From: Pseudomonadota bacterium
GTDB taxonomy: Bacteria; Pseudomonadota; Gammaproteobacteria; Halothiobacillales; Halothiobacillaceae
Direction: 5' to 3'
DNA length: 35,320 nt
Assembly: GCA_021795795.1 (NCBI GenBank)
Contig: JAJYPA010000028.1
Location: forward strand, 1-35,320
The notes under the pieces were generated by a model. That model searched no databases. It saw only the letters and a list, made by a program, of their open reading frames with translations, and had not been told where the DNA came from. The position numbers were made by a program, and so were the translations under genes. Positions 17,400 to 25,300 of the stretch are shown in pieces (position 1 is the stretch's first letter; each line of letters begins with the position of its first letter).

Positions 17400-17454
17400 G
17401 TGCCGTTAAGCGTCATTCGTTCCGAGATGTGATGACGTTTGCTGATCGCGTCGG

Positions 17455-18843
17455 TTAGTTTACCGTCAACGTCGTCAGGCAGTCGTCGAGCACCGTGAGC
17501 AGTGTGTCGATATCCGACGGACGGGTCTCGGGGCAGACCAGCATCATGTTGTGGAACGGGGTCAGCAGCACGCCGCGATTGAGCAGGTAGAGGTGGATGG
17601 CATGTTCCAGTTCGTCCTGCTGGGCTGCGCGCGCTTCTCGGGCATTGACCGGTGCGGTCGGGCAGAACTGCAATTCAAGTCGTGCGCCGATCCGGGTGAT
17701 GCACCATGGCAGGGCATGACGTTCCAGCACGGCAGTCAATCCTTGTTCGAGGGTCGCGGCCAGCGTCAGCATATGTTCGTAGGCCGCCGGCGTGGCGACC
17801 TCGGTGAGCGTGGCATGCAGGGCCGCGAGGGTCAGCATGTTGCCGGACAAGGTCGTGCCGATACCGGAGTGACCGGGTGGCGCCGCGTCCTTGGCCGCTT
17901 GCATGCGTTTGGCCAATGCCGCGCTAAAGCCGTAGGCCGCCGCGGGCAATCCGCCGGCAATCGGTTTGCCGAAGACGATGAAATCCGGCTCGACACCGGC
18001 ATTGCGCGCCCAGCCACCGCGTCCACTGGAAATGGTGTGGGTCTCGTCCAGAATCAGCAAGGTGCCGTAGCGTGTGGTCAGTTCGCGTAGGCTGGCGATG
18101 AACCCGGGTCTGGCCGGAACCATGCCGCAGTTGGTGAGCGCGGGTTCGGTGAGCAGGCAGGCGATTTCCCCGCTGGCGAGTTCGCGTTCTACCGCCGCCA
18201 GATCGTTGAAATCCACCGCCACGGTATGGAGGCCGAGATCGACCGTTTGCCCGAGTAAGCTGGCCCTGCTGACAGTTTGGCTGACTGTCTTTCCATCCTC
18301 GACATCGACCACACAATCAACCAGGGTGTCGTCCACCGTGCCGTGATAGCAGCCATCGAATACCAGCAGTTTGGTTCGCCCGGTCACGGCCCGTGCCCAA
18401 CGTAGCACAAAGCGGTTGGCGTCGGTCGCGGTAGTCGCCAGTTGCCAGTAGGGCAGGCCGAACTGATCGGCCAGCGCCGCACCTACATCCGGTGTGTTTA
18501 CACCGGGCAGCATGGTGGTGAAGCCGCGCTGCGCCTGTGCTTGCAGCGCGCGGGCTACCGGTTCCGGACTATGACCGAACATCGCCCCGGTATCGCCGAG
18601 GCAAAAATCCGTGTAATCGATACCGTCGGCACAAGTGAAGTGCGCACCCTGTGCTTCACGCACGAACAGGGGCGTGGGGGTGCCCCAGTCGTTCATCCAG
18701 TGCATGGGCACGCCGTAGAGAAAATGCTTGCGGGCTTCTTCGGCCAGTCGCACCGACGTGGGATGCCGTTGTAGGAATTGCTGGCGCTCGCTTTTCAGCA
18801 GGCGTTCGGCATGGGCAATCAGGGCGTCGTTGGTCGAATGCAT
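17455..18843 (-). CDS. Class III PLP aminotransferase, glutamate-1-semialdehyde aminotransferase-like, role unknown
   Basis: This is a 462-residue fold-type I PLP enzyme. The lysine is in FGKPIAGGLPAAAYGFS (Lys293) and the cofactor-contacting Asp is in LLILDETHTISSGRGG (Asp266). The N-terminal part reads FLYGVPMHWMNDWGTPTPLFV and DFCLGDTGAMFGHSP, and YHGTVDDTLVD follows. The overall pattern is closer to HemL than to the GabT/SpuC enzymes in this window. It is unlikely to be HemL itself: DETHT replaces the usual DEV and the gene sits among polyamine genes. It is divergent from the ureohydrolase across 222 bp. A role in amine or guanidino-compound degradation is inferred from context only. Confidence 0.8.
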   Translation of the reverse strand: MHSTNDALIAHAERLLKSERQQFLQRHPTSVRLAEEARKHFLYGVPMHWMNDWGTPTPLFVREAQGAHFTCADGIDYTDFCLGDTGAMFGHSPEPVARALQAQAQRGFTTMLPGVNTPDVGAALADQFGLPYWQLATTATDANRFVLRWARAVTGRTKLLVFDGCYHGTVDDTLVDCVVDVEDGKTVSQTVSRASLLGQTVDLGLHTVAVDFNDLAAVERELASGEIACLLTEPALTNCGMVPARPGFIASLRELTTRYGTLLILDETHTISSGRGGWARNAGVEPDFIVFGKPIAGGLPAAAYGFSAALAKRMQAAKDAAPPGHSGIGTTLSGNMLTLAALHATLTEVATPAAYEHMLTLAATLEQGLTAVLERHALPWCITRIGARLELQFCPTAPVNAREARAAQQDELEHAIHLYLLNRGVLLTPFHNMMLVCPETRPSDIDTLLTVLDDCLTTLTVN

Positions 18844-18861
18844 GTCGGGCCTTTGTTGGGG

Positions 18862-18911
18862 GCAAATGGCCCCATCTATTTGTGCAAAATGGCCCTGTCG
18901 ATTGGACCAAT
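18862..18911. promoter_or_regulatory. Repeated and palindromic motifs in the aminotransferase/ureohydrolase divergent region
   Basis: GCAAATGGCCCC (18862-18873) is repeated as GCAAAATGGCCCT (18884-18896), starting 22 bp later. ATTGGACCAAT (18901-18911) follows as a perfect 5-1-5 inverted repeat. Direct repeats spaced about two helical turns are typical of MocR-type operators, and a MocR-type regulator is encoded at 21352-22848. The assignment is inferred. Confidence 0.4.
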
Positions 18912-18963
18912 GTCTGGGTTAGTATCCTACCGAAATCAACGCGCTTGATAATAAATTTTTGAT

Positions 18964-18996
18964 AAAAAACCCTGTTCGACGCCGTTCGGACAGGGT
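18964..18996 (-). terminator. Leftward intrinsic terminator-like stem-loop
   Basis: ACCCTGTTCGA (18969-18979) pairs with TCGGACAGGGT (18986-18996), 11 bp with one G-T wobble and a 6-nt loop. On the minus strand the stem is followed at once by a run of six T (plus-strand A at 18964-18969). This is the form of an intrinsic terminator for leftward transcription. It sits in a divergent promoter region, where it could stop antisense or attenuate leader transcripts. Confidence 0.55.
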
Positions 18997-19065
18997 GGGA
19001 AAAGAGTGCGCCGCATAAGCGGTAGCGCGTGGGTTATTTGTGATTGATCTGAACGGAGTGACGCC

Positions 19066-20016
19066 ATGAATCATACATTTGCCTATTTGTCTGCCGGTGG
19101 GTTCCTCGGGTTGCCGATTACGCCGGATGCGCCGCCCTCCTCCGAGTCGGGCAAACCCTTTGCCATGGCCGGTGTAACCTGGGATTGCAGCGTGACCAAT
19201 CGCCCCGGTTCGCGACTCGGGCCCGGCGCGATTCGTCAGGCCAGCCGGATGCTGTGTGATGCGACCCACCCGCTGTTCGATACCTCGCCGCTGGGTGAGC
19301 TGGTTGATCTGGGCGATTTGCTGCTTCCCAACACGAGTCTGGAAACCATGCGCGCTGCGTTGATGCCCCAGGTAAACGCACTGCTCGATCGGCATGAAAT
19401 GGTCTGGCTCGGTGGCGACCATTCGATCACCTTGCCGTTATTGCGTGCCTATCGTGCGCATTTCGGTCAACCGCTGGCCTGCATCCATTTCGATGCCCAC
19501 TGCGATACCTGGACGGACCATTTCGGCGAGCCTTCAGGGCATGGCACCTGGGTGTATGAAGCCTTCAAAGAAAGCTTGGTCATACCGGAAGCCTTTGTTC
19601 AGGTCGGCATCCGTTCATCGGGCGTGCGCGAGGCGCGCGAATTCGTCAATGATCAGGGCGGTCGCATTTATACCGCCCGTGAATTGCGCGGCCGCGATGG
19701 TGCCGGTTTGCAGGATGTCATCGATGAGGTGCGGGCACGTCTGGCGCAGAACGGAAATCCGCCTGTCTATCTGTCCTTCGATATCGATGTCTTCGATCCG
19801 GCCTTCGCACCGGGTACGGGCACGCCGGAGCCGGGCGGACTGACCACCGCGCAGGCCATGACCCTGCTGGAGGGCTGGCATGATCTTAATTGGGTGGGCA
19901 TGGATCTTGTCGAAGTGGCCCCGCCGTACGATCACGCCGAGCTGACCAGTAATGCGGCATCGACGATGATCTGGACCTGGCTCTGCGGTCGTCTGGCCGC
20001 GCGCGCCTCAACTTGA
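19066..20016 (+). CDS. speB: Agmatinase/ureohydrolase family protein
   Basis: This is a binuclear-manganese ureohydrolase that removes urea from a guanidino compound. The 316-residue protein carries the three metal motifs: GGDHS (116-120), DAHCD (143-147) and SFDIDVFDP (237-245). It also has the ureohydrolase segment GSRLGPGAIRQAS near residue 50. Agmatine to putrescine is the most likely reaction, because the rest of the island degrades putrescine. 4-Guanidinobutyrate to GABA would also fit, since GABA is the next common intermediate. The specificity loop reads GEPSGHGTWVYEAF and does not settle the substrate. The gene is 12 bp before the FAD oxidase and probably co-transcribed with it. Confidence 0.83.
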   Translation: MNHTFAYLSAGGFLGLPITPDAPPSSESGKPFAMAGVTWDCSVTNRPGSRLGPGAIRQASRMLCDATHPLFDTSPLGELVDLGDLLLPNTSLETMRAALMPQVNALLDRHEMVWLGGDHSITLPLLRAYRAHFGQPLACIHFDAHCDTWTDHFGEPSGHGTWVYEAFKESLVIPEAFVQVGIRSSGVREAREFVNDQGGRIYTARELRGRDGAGLQDVIDEVRARLAQNGNPPVYLSFDIDVFDPAFAPGTGTPEPGGLTTAQAMTLLEGWHDLNWVGMDLVEVAPPYDHAELTSNAASTMIWTWLCGRLAARAST

Positions 20017-20028
20017 TCGGAATCCACC

Positions 20029-21336
20029 ATGCTCGCCTGCGAACAAAAACTAATTCAGAACTCCTATTACACCGCCAGTGCCAACGCTCATCCGGGCTAC
20101 CCGCCGCTGGATGGCGATGCCGCAGCGGATGTGTGCATTGTCGGTGGGGGGCTCGCGGGGTTATCTGCGGCGATCGAGCTGGCGGATCGCGGCTATTCGG
20201 TCATCGTGCTGGAAGCGGAAACCGTCGGTTGGGGCGCAAGTGGCCGCAACGGCGGGCAGATCATCGCGGGCCTCGCCTGCGATCAATCGGTAATCGAAAA
20301 GGCATTGGGTCTTGAAGCCGCTCAGCAGGCATGGGATATCACCATCGAGGCGCTCGATCTGGTGCGCGAACGGGTCAAGCGGTTCGATATTGACTGCGAT
20401 CTGGTGGATGGTTTTCTCGGTGTGGCCGTCGGCAAGCGCAAAGGCGCCGCCCTGCGAGACTGGTTTGAGACCATGGCGAAGCGTTACCACTACGATTCGG
20501 ACGCCGAATTAATCGAACCGGATGCCCTGAATCAGTGGATCGATAGTCCGCGCTTTCACAGCGGCTATTACGATCGTCGTTCAGGGCATCTGCATCCGCT
20601 CAACTACACGCTGGGCCTGGCGCGCGCGGCGCACAGTCTGGGTGTGCGGATCTGCGAACACACACCGGTACGGACGATGACCAGTGGCGAGCCTGCCGTG
20701 CTGCATACGGACAAGGGCAGCATCACGGCGTGTTATGTCGTACTGGCGGGTAACATGTACCTACCCGAAGTATCGTCGAAATTGGCGCCTTCGCTCGCAA
20801 GTCGAATCATGCCGGTGGGTACCTATATCGTCGGCACCGAACCCTTGGACCCGGAATTGGTTTCACGCCTGATTCCCACCAAGTCAGCGGTTTGCGATAC
20901 CAATGTCGTGCTCGATTACTTCCGCTTCTCCGCGGACAACCGGATGTTGTTTGGCGGCCGGGTCAGCTACAGCACCATGACGCCACCCAACCTCAAGCAA
21001 GACATGCACAAGCGGATGCAGCAGGTTTTTCCCCAGTTGGCAGATGCCAAGGTGGAATACGCCTGGGGCGGGTTTGTGGATATCACCATGAATCGTGCGC
21101 CGGACTTCGGCCGAATAGCGCCGAACGTGTTCTATCTGCAGGGTTTCTCCGGTCATGGCGTGGCGCTCACCGGCATGGCGGGCAAGCTGGTCGCCGAAGC
21201 CATCAGCGGTCAGGCGGAGCGACTCGATCTGATGGCGCGCATTCCGCACCATAGCTTTATTGGCGGCAAGCTGTTGCGCATGCCGGCGCTCGTTCTGGGC
21301 ATGGCGTGGTATCGACTGCGCGACGCGCTGGGTTAA
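20029..21336 (+). CDS. puuB: Gamma-glutamylputrescine oxidase-type FAD oxidoreductase
   Basis: PuuB oxidises gamma-glutamylputrescine to gamma-glutamyl-gamma-aminobutyraldehyde, with release of ammonia and hydrogen peroxide. The 435-residue protein aligns along its length with PuuB: SYYTASANAH at the start, the FAD motif CIVGGGLAGLSAAIELADRG (GGGLAG at 39-44), VGWGASGRNGGQI, the covering segment SGHLHPLNYTLGLARAA, VVLAGNMYL, LDYFRFSADNRMLFGGRVSY and YLQGFSGHGVALTGMAGKLVAEAISG. The conserved RIPHHSFIGGKLLRMPALVLGMAWYRLRDALG tail matches the family. It follows the ureohydrolase closely. A sarcosine-oxidase-like enzyme is the general alternative, but the neighbours support PuuB. Confidence 0.9.
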   Translation: MLACEQKLIQNSYYTASANAHPGYPPLDGDAAADVCIVGGGLAGLSAAIELADRGYSVIVLEAETVGWGASGRNGGQIIAGLACDQSVIEKALGLEAAQQAWDITIEALDLVRERVKRFDIDCDLVDGFLGVAVGKRKGAALRDWFETMAKRYHYDSDAELIEPDALNQWIDSPRFHSGYYDRRSGHLHPLNYTLGLARAAHSLGVRICEHTPVRTMTSGEPAVLHTDKGSITACYVVLAGNMYLPEVSSKLAPSLASRIMPVGTYIVGTEPLDPELVSRLIPTKSAVCDTNVVLDYFRFSADNRMLFGGRVSYSTMTPPNLKQDMHKRMQQVFPQLADAKVEYAWGGFVDITMNRAPDFGRIAPNVFYLQGFSGHGVALTGMAGKLVAEAISGQAERLDLMARIPHHSFIGGKLLRMPALVLGMAWYRLRDALG

Positions 21337-21351
21337 AAGCGCCGCATTACA

Positions 21352-22848
21352 TTAATTGCTCAATGCCGCCTGAATCACATCGGCAAGGATGCGTCCATAG
21401 GTCGTGATGCGATCCGTGGCGGCATAGGCATAGCCGATAATCAGCCCTTTTTCGCGCTTATCTCCCACGCTGTAATGGGATAACGGGTAAACGCGCAGGC
21501 CTTGTTCTGCGGCCAATTCGGCCACTCGTACATCGTCACAGGTCGGGGGGAGTTCCACCACTAGATGCAGTCCGGAGCCGGCGGGCGGCAGGCGAGCGCC
21601 GACGCTGGTTACAGGAGCCAATGCCTTTTGCAGCAGGTAGCGCCGTTCCTTGTATATCTGCCGCAAGCGCCGAATATGGGTTGAGAAATGGCCTTCCTCG
21701 ATAAAGTCGGCCAGCGCCGCCTGAATCACGACCTGGCCGGGGCGTTGCAGTTCATACAGCCCGCGTTTGAAGCGTTCCGCCAAATCGGGCGGCACCACGA
21801 TGTAGCCCAGTTTGATGCCGGGATACATCACCTTGGAAAAGGTACCCATGTAGAGCACGCAGCCGCTTTGATCCATGCCTTGCAGTGAGGAGAGCGGCCG
21901 TCCCTCGAAGCGAAATTCGCTGTCGTAATCATCTTCGAGAATCCAGGCTCCTCGGCTGGCTGCGTAATCCAGAAGCAGGCGACGACGCCCATAACTCATG
22001 GCAACGCCCTTGGGGTATTGGTGGGATGGCGTGGTATAGATCAGACGCGGTGGATTTCGAAAATCGATGTTGCCTGGTGCCATTCCTTCATCATCCACGG
22101 CAACCGGGTGAAGTGTCAGGCCGTTGACCTCCAGAACGCGTCGCGCGCCCCAATAGCAGGGATTCTCAACCCATACGTGGTCCCCGTAATCGGTGAGCAT
22201 ACGGGCGCATAGGTCGATGGATTGCTGTGTGCCCGAGGTGATCAGCACCTGTTCTACCGTCAGGTTGACGGTGCGGGACATGCGCAGATAGTTGGCAATG
22301 GCGTGCCGGAGCGGCAAATGGCCACCGGCATGGCCATAGTCCAGAAAGGCGGGCTGCGGATCGCGCCATTGGCGGTTGAGAAGGCGGCGCCAGATCTGGG
22401 TCGGGAAGGCGGAGAAATCATCCTCCCCGGGCGTGAAAGGCTGCACTTCATAACTGGGTTGATCCGACGGCCCTGCCGCGATAGTGCCCCGTTTGGAGAG
22501 ACTTGTTGTATTCCTTGCCGTTTCGGTTTGCGGTGTCGCACCGGATTCCTGTGTTGTGACAAAGCTCTCCGGTAACGTGGCGGCAATGCGGGTACCACTA
22601 CCGATCTGCGACACGACATATCCTTCTTCATGTAGTTGTTCGAATGCGGCCAGCAGGGTGTTTCGGGACAGGCCGAGTTCTTCCGCCAGATTGCGTGTGG
22701 ACGGCAATCGGGCACCGGGCGTGAGATGCTGCGTGGCAATGGCGCGGCGGATGGCTTCATATACCCGGCGATGTGTCGGCATCCGTGGCGGGAATCGCCC
22801 CTGTTTGAGCTCGGTGAGCAACCATTCCGAAATGGTTAAAGATTCCAC
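21352..22848 (-). CDS. MocR/GabR-type transcriptional regulator (GntR wHTH + aminotransferase domain)
   Basis: This is a two-domain PLP-binding regulator. An N-terminal GntR winged helix (residues about 26-90: HRRVYEAIRRAIATQHLTPGARLPSTRNLAEELGLSRNTLLAAFEQLHEEGYVVSQIGSGTRI) is joined by a Ser/Thr/Gln-rich linker (about 91-150) to a fold-type I aminotransferase domain. The latter has HAGGHLPLRHAIANYL, ENPCYWG, TPSHQYPKG, ILEDDYDSEFRF and the PLP lysine in MGTFSK (Lys339). GabR, the best known relative, activates GABA genes. This gene lies between puuB and puuD and is divergent from puuD, so it probably senses a putrescine or GABA derivative and controls this island. No PuuR is present here. 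The 498-residue length is usual. Confidence 0.9.
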   Translation of the reverse strand: MESLTISEWLLTELKQGRFPPRMPTHRRVYEAIRRAIATQHLTPGARLPSTRNLAEELGLSRNTLLAAFEQLHEEGYVVSQIGSGTRIAATLPESFVTTQESGATPQTETARNTTSLSKRGTIAAGPSDQPSYEVQPFTPGEDDFSAFPTQIWRRLLNRQWRDPQPAFLDYGHAGGHLPLRHAIANYLRMSRTVNLTVEQVLITSGTQQSIDLCARMLTDYGDHVWVENPCYWGARRVLEVNGLTLHPVAVDDEGMAPGNIDFRNPPRLIYTTPSHQYPKGVAMSYGRRRLLLDYAASRGAWILEDDYDSEFRFEGRPLSSLQGMDQSGCVLYMGTFSKVMYPGIKLGYIVVPPDLAERFKRGLYELQRPGQVVIQAALADFIEEGHFSTHIRRLRQIYKERRYLLQKALAPVTSVGARLPPAGSGLHLVVELPPTCDDVRVAELAAEQGLRVYPLSHYSVGDKREKGLIIGYAYAATDRITTYGRILADVIQAALSN

Positions 22849-22966
22849 GGCCCGTCTCCTCGTTTAAAGTGGTTCCACGCAGAACAAGTAAATGGCTCTT
22901 GTTGGTTTGCCTTTCTGGGATAAGAATAAACCCATTGTAGATGTTTATGTGAAAATTATTTGAAAA

Positions 22967-22991
22967 ATAAATCAATATGTTTTTGATTTAT
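22967..22991. promoter_or_regulatory. Perfect 9-bp inverted repeat in the MocR/puuD divergent region
   Basis: ATAAATCAA (22967-22975) and TTGATTTAT (22983-22991) form a perfect inverted repeat with a 7-bp centre. It sits in an AT-rich stretch (about 22940-23010) of the 248-bp gap between the divergent MocR-type gene and puuD. Position and symmetry suggest an operator or a flexible promoter element. A second inverted repeat, GCCATT/AATGGC (23043-23048, 23059-23064), lies just before puuD. Confidence 0.45.
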
Positions 22992-23096
22992 ATGTTTATT
23001 TTTTGAATTTGATCTTTTGGTTTGCTTTGGTGCACACAGGGTGCCATTAGACGCTTAGAATGGCCGGTCAGTACCAATTAAGAGGGTGTCGGATAA

Positions 23097-23855
23097 ATGA
23101 TTTACCGCAGTAAGCCGGTTGTTCTGATGGCCGCGGATATGAGACAGATCGACGGTCAAACATTTCATGCCGTCGGTCATAAGTACGTTGCGGCGCTTGC
23201 CGGTGCGGCGCAAGCGGTGCCGCTGGCAATCCCTGCGCTGGGCTCGGACAGTGAACTTGAAGCCTTGATTGCATTGGCCGATGGCATTCTGTTGCCGGGC
23301 GCGGTATCCAATGTGCACCCATCCCATTTTGATGAAGACGTGCTGGACCCATCCCTGCCGCTTGATCCGGCGCGTGACAGCACGACCCTGCGATTAATCG
23401 ATGCCGCCGTGACGGCGGGCGTTCCGTTGTTGGGCATTTGTCGCGGGTTTCAGGAAATCAACGTGGCGTTTGGCGGTAGCCTGCATCAGGCCGTGCATGA
23501 CACCGAAGGATTTGCCGATCATCGGGAAGTCGATAGCACGCTGCCGGAAGCGCAGTATGGCCCTCAGCATCTCGTTTCCACCGTGCCCGGCGGTATGCTG
23601 GCCGAGATTACGGGATGCGGCGAGTTTATGGTCAATTCGCTGCACGGCCAGGGCATCGCGCGGCTTGGCTCGGGGTTGGTCGCCGAGGCTTATGCACCCG
23701 ACGGTCTGATCGAGGCGATCCGTATTTCCGATGCGAAAGCATTCGCGCTGGCGGTGCAGTGGCACCCGGAATGGGATGTACTGAACAACCCGCCTTACTT
23801 GTCGATATTTCGCGCTTTTGGCACAGCCTGTCGTGAACGCGCTGCGTCACGCTGA
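23097..23855 (+). CDS. puuD: Gamma-glutamyl-GABA hydrolase PuuD
   Basis: PuuD hydrolyses gamma-glutamyl-GABA to glutamate and GABA, the last step of the glutamylated putrescine route. The 252-residue protein is a class I glutamine-amidotransferase-like hydrolase. The nucleophile is Cys115 in LGICRGFQEINVAFGG, and the His/Glu of the triad are in QWHPEW (His223, Glu225). These positions are within one residue of those in E. coli PuuD. DGILLPGAVSNVHPSHF and VNSLHGQGI are also characteristic. A purine-rich AGAGGG lies a few bases before the ATG. puuA starts 34 bp downstream, so puuD-puuA-spuC are likely one transcript. Confidence 0.94.
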   Translation: MIYRSKPVVLMAADMRQIDGQTFHAVGHKYVAALAGAAQAVPLAIPALGSDSELEALIALADGILLPGAVSNVHPSHFDEDVLDPSLPLDPARDSTTLRLIDAAVTAGVPLLGICRGFQEINVAFGGSLHQAVHDTEGFADHREVDSTLPEAQYGPQHLVSTVPGGMLAEITGCGEFMVNSLHGQGIARLGSGLVAEAYAPDGLIEAIRISDAKAFALAVQWHPEWDVLNNPPYLSIFRAFGTACRERAASR

Positions 23856-23889
23856 GCCAAGTGATAAAACGGATAAAACGGAGAACAAT

Positions 23890-25260
23890 ATGATTGAGCG
23901 TAAAGACTTTTCTCACAAGGATATGGACCAGTGGCTGGCCGCTCACAATGTCACGGAAATCGAGTGTCTTGTTCCCGATCTCACTGGCGTGGCGCGGGGC
24001 AAGATCCTACCGCGGGAAAAATTCACCGCTGAGCGTGCCATGCGTCTCCCCGAAGCGGTTCTGGGTGTGACGGTGACCGGTGAATCACCTGAAAACCGGC
24101 CGGCTTACGATAATGTGTTCGGCTTTACCGACAAGGACATGGTGCTGGTTCCCGACCCCAGCACGGTTCGTTTGGTACCCTGGGCGGTTGACCCCACGGC
24201 CCAGGTGATCATGGATTGCCTGTTCCACGATGGTACTCGGGTGGACTTTGCGCCACGCAATGTGTTGCGCAAAGTGACGGAGCTGTACAAAAGCATGGGC
24301 TGGTCGCCGATCGTGGCCCCCGAGCTGGAGTTCTACCTGCTGGCGCGAAATACCGATCCCAACCAACCGCTGGTGCCGCCGATCGGCCGCAGTGGCCGCG
24401 CAGAAACCAGTCGTCAGCTGTACAGCATCGATGCGGTGAATGAGTTCGATCCGCTGTTCGAGGAAATCTACGAGTACTGCGACATCATGGGGTTGGAGCT
24501 CGACACACTGATTCACGAGTTCGGTGCCGGGCAAATGGAAATCAATTTCCTGCACGACGACCCCATGGTTCTTGCCGACAAGGTGTTCTTCTTCAAGCGG
24601 ACCCTGCGCGAAGCGGCCCTGCGTCACAACATGTATGCCACCTTCATGGCCAAGCCGATGGCCAACGAGCCCGGCTCGGCAATGCATATCCATCAGAGCA
24701 TACTCGATACCGGAACCGGCCAGAATATTTTCAGCAATCCGGATGGCAGTGAATCCCCATTGTTCCAGCAGTACATCGCCGGTCTGCAAAAATACCTGCC
24801 CGCTGCCATGGCGTTGCTTGCCCCTTATGTGAACTCGTATCGCCGCATCGTGCGCGGTGGCGCTGCCCCCATCAACATCGAATGGGGTTACGACAATCGC
24901 ACCGTCGGTATCCGCGTGCCTCATTCCGGGCCGGAAGCGCGTCGAGTCGAAAATCGGGTCGTGGGCGCCGATGCCAATCCTTATCTGGCCATGGCGGTCA
25001 CGCTTGCCTGTGGTTATCTCGGCATTGTCGAGAAATTACAGCCAAGCGACGTGACAACTGGCAGTGCTTATGACTCGAACTATCAATTGCCCCGAGAGCT
25101 TTCGGAGGCTCTGCGCCAATTGGATGCATCCAAGCCCTTGCGTGAAGTGCTGGGAGATAACTTTATTGATGTTTATGTGGCGGTTAAAGAAACCGAGCAT
25201 GAAGAATTCATGCGCGTCATCAGCCCGTGGGAACGCGAGCATCTGTTGATGCACGTTTGA
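23890..25260 (+). CDS. puuA: Gamma-glutamylputrescine synthetase PuuA (glutamine synthetase family)
   Basis: PuuA joins glutamate to putrescine using ATP, the entry step of the glutamylated route. From the ATG at 23890 (GGAG at 23880-23883) the protein is 456 residues. A longer frame from 23818 overlaps puuD and is rejected. It has the N-terminal domain ECLVPDLTGVARGKILPREKF and the catalytic glutamine-synthetase domain with APELEFYLL, HEFGAGQMEINF, KPMANEPGSAMHIHQSI, YVNSYRRIVRGGAAPINIEWGYDNRTVGIRVP and RVENRVVGADANPYLAMAV. The Tyr residue that is adenylylated in housekeeping GlnA is not recognisable, as expected for this subgroup. Other polyamine glutamylating enzymes (PauA, GlnA3-like) are the alternative. 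Confidence 0.92.
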   Translation: MIERKDFSHKDMDQWLAAHNVTEIECLVPDLTGVARGKILPREKFTAERAMRLPEAVLGVTVTGESPENRPAYDNVFGFTDKDMVLVPDPSTVRLVPWAVDPTAQVIMDCLFHDGTRVDFAPRNVLRKVTELYKSMGWSPIVAPELEFYLLARNTDPNQPLVPPIGRSGRAETSRQLYSIDAVNEFDPLFEEIYEYCDIMGLELDTLIHEFGAGQMEINFLHDDPMVLADKVFFFKRTLREAALRHNMYATFMAKPMANEPGSAMHIHQSILDTGTGQNIFSNPDGSESPLFQQYIAGLQKYLPAAMALLAPYVNSYRRIVRGGAAPINIEWGYDNRTVGIRVPHSGPEARRVENRVVGADANPYLAMAVTLACGYLGIVEKLQPSDVTTGSAYDSNYQLPRELSEALRQLDASKPLREVLGDNFIDVYVAVKETEHEEFMRVISPWEREHLLMHV

Positions 25261-25300
25261 TTTGAACAAAATGAAACAGAATCAAAACGAGGAGAACACC

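Noticed and set aside
17455..18843. Glutamate-1-semialdehyde aminomutase (hemL)
   Set aside because: Only general resemblance. The DETHT segment and the polyamine context argue against the heme enzyme.
18848..18859. GGCCTTTGTTGG as another copy of the polyamine-gene motif
   Set aside because: It overlaps the ribosome-binding site of the minus-strand aminotransferase gene, which explains the sequence.
24085..24924. 279-residue minus-strand frame
   Set aside because: Antisense to puuA. No domain recognisable.
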